Shown here: positions 53,864-61,320 of the stretch, in pieces | Position numbering within the stretch: the stretch's first letter is position 1 | How the letters are laid out: every line of letters begins with the position of its first letter | Assembly: GCA_036490815.1 (NCBI GenBank) | Contig: DASXDF010000013.1 | Span: 310,001 to 374,000, forward strand | Length of the DNA: 64,000 nt | Source of the DNA: Palsa-343 sp036490815 | Lineage (GTDB): Bacteria > Acidobacteriota > Terriglobia > Terriglobales > Acidobacteriaceae | Reading direction: 5' to 3' | Notes under the pieces: generated by a model | Databases searched by the model: none | What the model was told of the DNA's origin: nothing | Seen by the model: the letters and a program-made list of their open reading frames with translations, nothing else | Position numbers and translations under genes: made by a program

Positions 53864-54568
53864 CTAGGCTGCCTTACTTTCCTGAATTGCCTTTGCGGCC
53901 TTGCGGATCACCTCGATGACTACATCGGGCTGGGACAGCATGGGGACGTGGCTGCTCGCTACCTCGGTCACGGTCGCTCCCATACGTCTTGAGACCCACC
54001 GCTGGAGATCGGGGTGTACGGTGTGATCCTGCGTGGTGAGGATGAACCAGCTCGGCTTGGACTTCCACGGGGTGCTTTTGATTTTCTGTTGATGGAACAG
54101 GTCGACGTGAGGCGGAAAATGTGTCGCCCAGACGAGCTTCTGCTCTTCCTGGGAAAGGTCTCCGCAGAAAAACTCAGTTCCATTCGGAAGCATCCAGGCG
54201 TACCCGTCAGCGACCTCGACGCGAGAAAAGATATCCGAGGGATACTTGTCGAGTTGGTTCTGAACAGTCTCGCCGACATCCGGCGCAACTGCTCCAATGT
54301 AGACGAGGCCAGCCACGCGATCGTCGACTCCCGAGGCGGTGATGGTGGCGCCGCCATAGGAGTGACCGACGAGGAGAACGGGGCTACTGACACGGCTGAG
54401 CGTGCGCTTCACCATGGCCACATCCTCTTCAAATGACTCCAGGCTGTATTGAACCGCAATCACTTCATGGCCGTCCCCCTGTAATGCGGGGATGACCTTG
54501 CTGAAGCACGAGCCATCGGCCCAGATGCCGTGGCAGAACACGATTGTTAGTTTCCGTTGTGATGACAT
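53864..54568 (-). CDS. alpha/beta hydrolase (AB hydrolase-6/salicylate-esterase-like)
   Basis: A 234-aa alpha/beta hydrolase. The oxyanion segment is VFCHGIWADGSCF, the nucleophile elbow is GHSYGG (Ser at about residue 73), the acid is likely Asp in TTQDHTVHPD and the catalytic His is in SSHVPMLSQP. This arrangement is like EstC/salicylate-esterase-type hydrolases that are often annotated only as alpha/beta hydrolases. ATG 54568 is chosen since AGGAGG lies seven bases before it; the frame is open to 54610. It is a single-gene unit with its own intrinsic terminator downstream. Substrate unknown. Confidence 0.88.
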   Translation of the reverse strand: MSSQRKLTIVFCHGIWADGSCFSKVIPALQGDGHEVIAVQYSLESFEEDVAMVKRTLSRVSSPVLLVGHSYGGATITASGVDDRVAGLVYIGAVAPDVGETVQNQLDKYPSDIFSRVEVADGYAWMLPNGTEFFCGDLSQEEQKLVWATHFPPHVDLFHQQKIKSTPWKSKPSWFILTTQDHTVHPDLQRWVSRRMGATVTEVASSHVPMLSQPDVVIEVIRKAAKAIQESKAA

Positions 54569-54753
54569 GTTGATCCTCCTGGGTATGAATTTCGGACAAC
54601 CGACGAGCATTATCCGTTGGCTATAAGTTCCTGCGCATTACTGCCAGGACAAACACTTTGATTGTTTGAGCCATGCGTATGAAGCATAGCTAAGGAGACG
54701 GATGGAGCTGCTGGTTGGCAGGGCGCTTGTCCGTCGGAGATACAACCTGTAAT

Positions 54754-54850
54754 TCAACCTTCAATGAAAGCCATATCAATCGAGAATCGGTACTTGACGC
54801 CGGATATCAGCAGCCCGGTCATAGGCCTCGTTGATCTTCTGGATCGAAAT
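54754..54850 (-). pseudogene. 3' remnant of a zinc-type alcohol dehydrogenase gene
   Basis: On the minus strand, ISIQKINEAYDRA (from 54850) reads in one frame and then GVKYRFSIDMAFIEG plus a stop reads in another. Put together they match the C-terminal end of YahK/AdhC-like NAD(P)-dependent alcohol dehydrogenases ('INEAYERMLxGDVKYRFVIDM'). One frameshift separates the halves and the rest of the gene is missing. This is a by-eye match over about 30 residues. Confidence 0.55.
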
Positions 54851-54938
54851 ACTCCTACATGCGTAAAACGTCTGTACCTGCGTACACCTGCGTCGATCTT
54901 GTGCGCAGACTTTATGCGACGAGCCTGCATGAACCGAT

Positions 54939-55112
54939 TCATGAATTCGTCGAAATGGTTTCTGAATGCATGTTCAGCAAAGCTTGACGTTCCTGTCTCA
55001 TTCGTTCGTTCTTGAGGAGCAATTCGCACAAGAGCATCTCCAGATTCGCCAATCGCATCTGCAGGCAGGTCCTGTCGATTTCGGGTGCGCCGTCAAATAG
55101 ATCAGCTGCCAT
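54939..55112 (-). CDS. small protein with leucine-rich helix, unknown
   Basis: A 57-aa ORF not matching any family I recognise. ATG 55112 has GGAG six bases upstream, and TTGACA on the minus strand at 55161-55156 could be its promoter, so it may be a real gene. Residues about 18-42 (MRLANLEMLLCELLLKNERM) form a strongly amphipathic leucine-rich helix with heptad-like spacing, suggesting a coiled coil or small dimer. The tail is short and polar. The gene is isolated between the alcohol dehydrogenase remnant and the response regulator. It could also be a chance ORF. Confidence 0.4.
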   Translation of the reverse strand: MAADLFDGAPEIDRTCLQMRLANLEMLLCELLLKNERMRQERQALLNMHSETISTNS

Positions 55113-55134
55113 CGTGAGCTCCACTTGACAAGCC

Positions 55135-55161
55135 GTTGTATGGAATCTCGCAAAGTGTCAA
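55135..55161 (-). promoter_or_regulatory. possible promoter of the 57-aa ORF
   Basis: Minus-strand TTGACA (55161-55156) and TACAAC (55140-55135) are 15 bases apart, slightly short of ideal, and lie just upstream of the small ORF. Confidence 0.3.
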
Positions 55162-55362
55162 TGGATAGGATCGGCCTATGGAAGGCACCCATCGGCCTTC
55201 TCGAAAGTAGCGTAACCGCATCCGCACAATCGCGACAGACCCGATCGACTAGTTATGAGATAGCCCTTTTGGAGAGGTGGCGGCGCCGCGATTTGCCTGG
55301 CCCCGCTCAGCAGGCAGGATCAGTCGCCTTCCAAACATCCTGGAATCGAATCGGGAAGCGCG

Positions 55363-55980
55363 CTAAACAAGATAGCCGCGGGCCGTCGCCAGGCTAACAG
55401 CGTGCGTACGATCAGACGCGCCCAATTTCAACATGATGTTCTTCAAGTGCGCCTTGACGGTAGCTTCCGAAATGACCAGATCGGAAGCAATCACTTTGTT
55501 TGACATCCCTTTGGCTACTTCACGAAGTACCTCGATCTCGCGATCGCTCAGATCATCTTCCGCAAAGTGATCGGCAAGTTCAGCTGCCACCTCCGCAGGG
55601 ATATATCGCCTTCCGGCGTAAACCGCGCGAATTGCCTCCAGCAGTTCTTTCCTGATCATGCTCTTCAGAATGTAGCCGGCTGCGCCCGCTTTCAAGGCGC
55701 GCCTGGCCAGCACATCGCCTCCATACGTCGTCAGTACGATGATGCGTGCCTGGGGATGCTTCTTCCGGATGTCAGCGATCGCCTCGATTCCATTCATATC
55801 CGGCATCTGCAGGTCCATCAGAGTCACGTCTGGCCGCAGGTTGTCGAACCTCTCGATCGCATCCCGGCCGCCCGAGGCATCCCCAACGACCAGCATGTCC
55901 TTTTCATCCTGGATCACCGCCGAGATACCCGCGCGCAACAGAGGGTGATCGTCGATTGTAAGAATTCTTATCTGTTTCAT
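55363..55980 (-). CDS. NarL/FixJ-family response regulator
   Basis: A 205-aa two-component regulator. The receiver domain (1-120) has the acidic pair Asp10/Asp11 in LTIDDHPLLRAG, the phosphoacceptor Asp56 in VTLMDLQMPDMNG and the conserved Lys in GYILKS. A LuxR-type helix-turn-helix follows at about 143-200 (LSDREIEVLREVAKGMSNKVIA, ISEATVKAHLKNIMLKLGA). It starts 45 bp after the sensor kinase stop on the same strand, so the two form an operon and a cognate pair. The target genes are not evident in the window. Confidence 0.93.
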   Translation of the reverse strand: MKQIRILTIDDHPLLRAGISAVIQDEKDMLVVGDASGGRDAIERFDNLRPDVTLMDLQMPDMNGIEAIADIRKKHPQARIIVLTTYGGDVLARRALKAGAAGYILKSMIRKELLEAIRAVYAGRRYIPAEVAAELADHFAEDDLSDREIEVLREVAKGMSNKVIASDLVISEATVKAHLKNIMLKLGASDRTHAVSLATARGYLV

Positions 55981-56025
55981 CGCTCACTCTTCGATCATTT
56001 CGTGTTTTGATCTATTCGGTTGCTG

Positions 56026-59000
56026 CTAACCCGCCACACCATTCTTTTCAGGAAACGCAAGGGCAGCTGGAATTACAAGTTCGACTTCGGTGCCGGCTCC
56101 GGCGCGGCTCCATATCTTCAGCTCCGCGCGAATCGTCCGGGCTCGTTCCTGCATTCCGCCCAGACCCCAGTGACCGGGCCGGCCATTCGCCAATAGACTC
56201 TCCTCGATACCGACACCGTCATCTCGAACCCGGATGCAGAGGAAAGCGGCGTCATATACGATCTCCGCCTCAACGCTCGAAGCCGACGCATGTTGAAATG
56301 CGTTTCTCAACGACTCTGTCGCAATGTCGCATGCCTCATCCTGCACCGTCGACTCGAGCGGCCTCTGCGCACCAATAATCGTGAGAACAAAATTGGCAGA
56401 GTGGGTTTGGGCCAGCTCTCGGCCGTACTTTTCGATGAATGTGGGCAGTTCATTCACATCAGTCGCGCGCTGGCGAAGCTTGCGTACACGTTGGCGAGCT
56501 TCGGACAGCGTTTCATCCGCGCGGTCCAGCACCTCGTCCATCATCGTCCGCAGCGGGTCCTCGCCCGTCAGCTTTTTCGCGATTCCCTGCACCTGCAAGG
56601 CAATCCCCTGGAATCCCTGCAGGAGCGTATCGTGCAACTCCCGGGCGATGCGCTCCCGCTCCTGCACCTGTGCCAGGACTCGCTCCTGAGCGTTGGCTGT
56701 GGCCTGCCTGAGCCGGAGAACATAAAGCCACCACAGCAGTCCGGCCGCCAGGATTGCCAGCCCGGCCCTGAACCACACGGTCTGGTAAAACGTTGGCTCG
56801 ACCACGAACTCCGCCACTGCTCCGGCACGGTTCCATACGCCGGAATTATTGCAGGCAATCACATGAAATCGATAGGTCCCGGGTGACAAATCGGTGTAGA
56901 ACACCTGCCGCCGCGTCCCAGGATCCTGCCAGCCTTTGTCGTGGCCCTCGAGGAAATAGCGGAATTGAACCCTCTGAGGGACGGAGTAACTCAATGCGGC
57001 GTAATCGATCTCCAGATTGCGTGGGTTGGGCGGAATTCGTGGTCGCCCTGACGCAGCATAGTGTTGGTTGTCAGCGATCAGTTGCTCCACATACACAGGT
57101 GGCGGAAGAGGATTCCGATAGACCTGATCCGGGTCGATCATCTCGACCTTATGCCCGTTCACGAACCACACCTTGCCGTCAGGCGCCAGAGACATCAAGG
57201 GCTGTAAGTGGAAGCTAAATCCCGTCTCATCCCCATCCCGGGCATCGAAGACTGTGAACGAGAGCGCGCTGCCCGAATTTTCGCGCCATCTTTCGAGATC
57301 GGACGCTTCTGCCTCTAGAAGGCCGCAACTGGCCGCGAGCCACAGCGAGCCATGTCGATCCTTGATCGCTCCCGTCAGTCCCTTACAGGGAAGCCCCTTC
57401 GCTTCGTCGACGACCTGCCATTGCTTCCCGCTCCAGCGGAACAAGCCGATGGATGTACCCAACAACAAAGGATCGTCAGGATCGGCAATAACACTATGGA
57501 TCGTGACAGCTTCCTTGCTGTCCGGAATCGGAAAGGCTCGTACGATGCCGTCCTTGTACAGCATTACTCCGCCCTGCGGTTCCACGACCCAGATTCCGCC
57601 GCCTGGATTCAGCGCCAGAAGACTTCCCACGGGCGACCGTTTCGGCAGGGAGATCTCCTCCACGACTCGCCGATCCCGGATACGGAGAAGCTTGTTGCTA
57701 TCCACTGCATAAATCGTGTGATCTTGATCCTCAAGAAATGCCGTTATCAGGTCATCCTTGAAAGGCTCACCATCCTGCCCCAGGATTCGTTCCGTCCTTC
57801 CGTGTTCGACAATAACAGGGTACGAATTTGCTTCCACGATGATGGCGCCGGAGTGGTCCTGCAACATGGCGCCAACTCTTCCAGGAAACACAGGTCCCGT
57901 CGAGAACCGCCGTGCCGGGCCTGCGTGCGAAATATCGATGCGTTCTTCTCCTCCCCATCCCTGCCCGTCGAGATTGCCAACCCATATCGTTCCGTCGCGC
58001 AACGCCAGAACGGAGGGCGCGGTATTCTCTGCCAATCCTTCATCCACGGAGTAAGTAATGACGGGCGTATTCCGGAAGAGATCGATCCCGCCGTCAGTGA
58101 TCACCCACAGATTTCCTTCCCGGTCCTCCCACATGCATCGGACTTCATGGCCCGAGAGGCCATTGCTGCGGGAAAAGTGGTCGACGGTTCCTTTCCATAT
58201 TCGATATAAACCATCGTTCGTCCCTTCGATCCAGAGTGCTCCGGCTCTGTCGACGAAGAAGCCATCTGCGGCTAGTTTGGAGCTGTTAAATCCCGGTGCG
58301 ATGTAGTCCGACCAGGCTCCGTTGTGAAAATGCTGCACTCCAGCTTGCGGACCGGGCGCATTCATCACTCCCCATAGATCGCCCGAACCGTCGACTGCAA
58401 CATCGACAACCGACGGCTGCCCGGGCCCATCCAGATATCTGGAGGCTTCCGTACCTGGCTTCCAACGATAAAGTCTGTTACCTCCTGCAACCCACAGGTT
58501 GCCCGCTGAATCTTCAGTCATGCCAAGTCCGTAGCTCGCGGGGAATCCATCCTGCTTGCCATAGCAATGCAAGCCGTGGCCTTCCACCTCACACAGCCCT
58601 CCCTCACCCCTTGGCGCTAAGTAACGAGTCAGCCAGATGTTTCCGGCGTGATCCTCCAGGATAGTGCTGATTCCAAATTGATCTCCCGGTTTTGTATAGC
58701 TGGAGAGATTCCCATCCTTCAACCGATAGAGCCCCGCTCTTGTGCCAATCCATAAGCTGCCGTCGCGTGCGCCGAGCAGGTAGTTGACAAACCCTGAGAA
58801 CATTTCGCCCTTTGGAGGCCGCCACGGGACAAATTGGACGCCGTCGAAACGCCAAAGATTACTCTGGCGCCCGATCCATATGTACCCATCTGTTGTCTGC
58901 GTGATTGCATTGGCCGGCGGCACATTGTCTTCCTTCGACCGCCAGACAGTATGGCCGTATTGCGAGATGAGCCGATTGGGACCGAGGCCGTAGGCACCGG

Positions 59001-59070
59001 ACGAAAACACGATGAGCAGGCAGAAGAGCGGCAAGAGCCTTGTGGAGATGGCAATGCCGATTCGCTGCAT
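56026..59070 (-). CDS. sensor histidine kinase with two-component-regulator propellers
   Basis: A 1,014-aa membrane sensor. A signal segment (IAISTRLLPLFCLLIVFSSG) is followed by a periplasmic sensor of about 630 residues made of Reg_prop beta-propeller repeats (for example ITQTTDGYIWIGRQSNLWRFDG and REGNLWVITDGGIDLFRNTP), then a Y_Y_Y domain (NLEIDYAALSYSVPQRVQFRY, DLSPGTYRFHVIACNNSG). A transmembrane helix leads to a HisKA_3 domain with the phosphoacceptor His in RIARELHDTLLQGF and an HATPase with N-box RNAFQHA, G1 DDGVGI and GHWGLGGMQERA. ATG 59070 begins the signal segment; the frame is open to 59211. Such kinases often sense polysaccharide breakdown products. It pairs with the downstream NarL regulator. 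Confidence 0.92.
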   Translation of the reverse strand: MQRIGIAISTRLLPLFCLLIVFSSGAYGLGPNRLISQYGHTVWRSKEDNVPPANAITQTTDGYIWIGRQSNLWRFDGVQFVPWRPPKGEMFSGFVNYLLGARDGSLWIGTRAGLYRLKDGNLSSYTKPGDQFGISTILEDHAGNIWLTRYLAPRGEGGLCEVEGHGLHCYGKQDGFPASYGLGMTEDSAGNLWVAGGNRLYRWKPGTEASRYLDGPGQPSVVDVAVDGSGDLWGVMNAPGPQAGVQHFHNGAWSDYIAPGFNSSKLAADGFFVDRAGALWIEGTNDGLYRIWKGTVDHFSRSNGLSGHEVRCMWEDREGNLWVITDGGIDLFRNTPVITYSVDEGLAENTAPSVLALRDGTIWVGNLDGQGWGGEERIDISHAGPARRFSTGPVFPGRVGAMLQDHSGAIIVEANSYPVIVEHGRTERILGQDGEPFKDDLITAFLEDQDHTIYAVDSNKLLRIRDRRVVEEISLPKRSPVGSLLALNPGGGIWVVEPQGGVMLYKDGIVRAFPIPDSKEAVTIHSVIADPDDPLLLGTSIGLFRWSGKQWQVVDEAKGLPCKGLTGAIKDRHGSLWLAASCGLLEAEASDLERWRENSGSALSFTVFDARDGDETGFSFHLQPLMSLAPDGKVWFVNGHKVEMIDPDQVYRNPLPPPVYVEQLIADNQHYAASGRPRIPPNPRNLEIDYAALSYSVPQRVQFRYFLEGHDKGWQDPGTRRQVFYTDLSPGTYRFHVIACNNSGVWNRAGAVAEFVVEPTFYQTVWFRAGLAILAAGLLWWLYVLRLRQATANAQERVLAQVQERERIARELHDTLLQGFQGIALQVQGIAKKLTGEDPLRTMMDEVLDRADETLSEARQRVRKLRQRATDVNELPTFIEKYGRELAQTHSANFVLTIIGAQRPLESTVQDEACDIATESLRNAFQHASASSVEAEIVYDAAFLCIRVRDDGVGIEESLLANGRPGHWGLGGMQERARTIRAELKIWSRAGAGTEVELVIPAALAFPEKNGVAG

Positions 59071-59282
59071 CCTCGCACTGCCTTGACGATCCACCGCAGT
59101 GCGCTTTTTTGAAAGCGCTTGTGCATCCAGAAGGTCGGCGCGCGTCACCTCAGGTTCGCGCGGCCTCCCATACGAGAATTCTCTCCTGGTCGCCATATAC
59201 AGGGGAGCCAAGTATACGGCGCAGGGAAAATCGTTTTGTTAATCGAAAGCAGGATCGCGCCGTAGCCCTTTTGGATTCGCTC

Positions 59283-59696
59283 GTGCCCGCCCCGGCTGGT
59301 AGTGTTCTGAATGTCGTGCAGAGACTTTTCTCCCTATTTCCGGCCGGGATCGCCGGCATCGCCCTTGCTGTCCTGCGTTCGATCGTCGCAGTAACCGTCT
59401 TCGCGCAGGCGCAGGCACATCCGGTCACGGACTGTGCGATCGTCGTTGACGGGCTTGCGTCGATCGTGGGATCGAGCCTGATTCTTGGCTTCCTCACTCC
59501 CTACTGTGCGGCCGCATCCTGCCTGGCCGAATTATCTCTTCTGGCATGGTCAACGAAAACGGACGGATTGCAGCTCCTGATGGCCGCTCTGACCGCGGGG
59601 TGTGTCGCGGCTCTCGGCCCCGGCGCTTATTCAGTAGACAGCAAACTCTTTGGCAGAAAACTAATCGCCGTTCCCCCCGGAAACGCTCCTCGTTAA
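59283..59696 (+). CDS. DoxX-like small membrane protein
   Basis: A protein of about 137 residues with three or four hydrophobic segments (AGIAGIALAVLRSIVAVTVF, VDGLASIVGSSLILGFLTP, LLMAALTAGCVAALGPG) and the tail GPGAYSVDSKLFGRKLI, which matches the C-terminal signature of DoxX-type proteins. The start is uncertain: the frame is open far upstream without a good site, and the GTG at 59283 with GGA seven bases before it is the choice here (GTG 59316 is an alternative). It is divergent from the sensor kinase gene. Function unknown; DoxX proteins are linked to membrane redox balance. Confidence 0.6.
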   Translation: MPAPAGSVLNVVQRLFSLFPAGIAGIALAVLRSIVAVTVFAQAQAHPVTDCAIVVDGLASIVGSSLILGFLTPYCAAASCLAELSLLAWSTKTDGLQLLMAALTAGCVAALGPGAYSVDSKLFGRKLIAVPPGNAPR

Positions 59697-59837
59697 ATCT
59701 CCTCGATCCAAGCTGCGGCGAATATTTCCGATTGTGGCGACGGTTGCCACGCGAGGCAGCTCAGGGCCGGAAAGCCCCCCAGGCGTACTGGAGGGCTCTG
59801 CTAAATGGGGTTATCCGGGAGTTGGACAATCGGCTAA
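59697..59837. other. short gap before the phosphatase pseudogene
   Basis: About 140 bp where the missing 5' end (signal peptide) of the SpoIIE gene would be expected. No frame here continues the protein and I see no motif. Confidence 0.3.
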
Positions 59838-61320
59838 GGGGTCAGGAAAGAAAAATTTGAACCCATCCCCCCGCAGCAATGCGTCTGGCATGTCGGTGAT
59901 AATCCCGCCTGGGCCGCCTCGAATCTCGACTTAAGCGGCTGGCAGTCCTGGAAAGCCTGGAATCCCCTGTCTCCCGAGCCACGTATCTGGATCCGCTGCC
60001 AAGCGGACCTGTCCTCTCTGCAGGCGACCGCTCGGCCTGCGCTGCAGATCACGCTCTACGCTGCGTACGAAGTCTATTTCGATGGCCGGCTCATCGGCTC
60101 CGCCGGCAATCTGAAAACGGGCGACTTCACGATGAACATCATCCGCGAGTGGCCTCTCTCCGGAACCCTCGCATCGCCTGCCGTCATCGCTCTGCGCATC
60201 ACGCGACGCGTGGTCTCCACCGTCCCCATCGGAGCCGCGCCGCCGCTCACGATAAGCGCCGGGAGTGCCGACCTTCTTGGTAACCGGCGCAGCGCCATCG
60301 TCCTCACCCAGGTTGCGCCGCGAGTCTTTCCTGCCGTCTGCTTCTGCATCCTTGGGGTTCTGGCCGTTGTCCTGCTGCCCCTTTGGTTCAACGATCGCAG
60401 CCGCCGTGAGCTGCTGCTGCTCTGCGCCAGCTGCGCCGCTCTTCCCTTTATCTATCTGAACTACACGGTTGCCGCAGCGCTCTGCTCCTTTCCGGTTTCG
60501 GTTTACTTTGCACTACATGCCTGCGGTGGTTCTCCCCATGTTCCCCGCCGCGCAGGCCCTCGCATTCGATAGCCTCCGGTCGCATCATCTGGACGCAGTT
60601 GGCGATGTCTTTCACATCCTGGAAAACCTCACTCCCTTTGCCGCCTTCCTGCCCTGGACTTCCGTTGCGCACCGCATGAAACCTCTGGCCGTTCTCTCCA
60701 TGGCGTGGGGCCTGGTCATGATGGCCCTGTTCGCCGTGCGCCTGACCAGCGCGCACATTCCCGACATCCCCAATCTTCAGACACATTGGGCCAACGCTGT
60801 TGCCGACGGCGAGGCGATCGCGATCCTCAGCCTGGTGATCGCGCTGCTCTTCCTCCTGTTTCGCGAGCAGCAGCAGACCGCCCGCGAGCGCGCCGTTCTG
60901 GCCGGGGAAATGCAAGCCGCCCAACAGGTACAGTGCATGCTCGCGCCGAGCGTCCTTGATGCCGTGCCCGGTATGCGCATTGACGTGGCCTTCCACCCCA
61001 TCCGCGAGGTCGGTGACGACTTCTACAGCTGCCGCATCCTGCCAGGAAACCGCCAGCGCATCCTCCTCGGCGATGTCAGCGGAAAGGGCGCTGCTGCCGC
61101 CATGACCGCGGCGGTGCTGATTGGCGCAGCCCAGCGCCGCGATCACGAATCACCCGCCGCGCTCCTCACCCCTCTCAATCATGTTTTCGCCGACATGTGC
61201 CTCGAGGGATTTGCCACTCCGGCCGCATCAATATTCATCGGCATTCATCGGCGGGAGCATTGGAGGGCTCGACCCTCCCTGGGACAACTGCCCAACCTCG
61301 GCGCGAAGCCGCTTTCGTTT
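59838..61320 (+). pseudogene. frameshifted, truncated SpoIIE-type phosphatase gene
   Basis: This stretch encodes most of a membrane-bound PP2C/SpoIIE serine phosphatase but not in one frame. The first frame (59838-60572) has no plausible start and encodes an extracytoplasmic 7TMR-DISM-like part (HVGDNPAWAASNLDLSGW) and several membrane helices. Around 60540-60575 the coding shifts to another frame, which continues with helices, a coiled coil (REQQQTARERAVLAGEMQAA) and the phosphatase motifs FHPIREVGDDFYS and LLGDVSGKGAAAAM. After LEGFATPA (about 61225) similarity fades and the frame runs into the convergent ABC permease gene, so the last part of the catalytic domain is lost. Function is presumably abolished unless the shift is a sequencing error. 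Confidence 0.75.
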
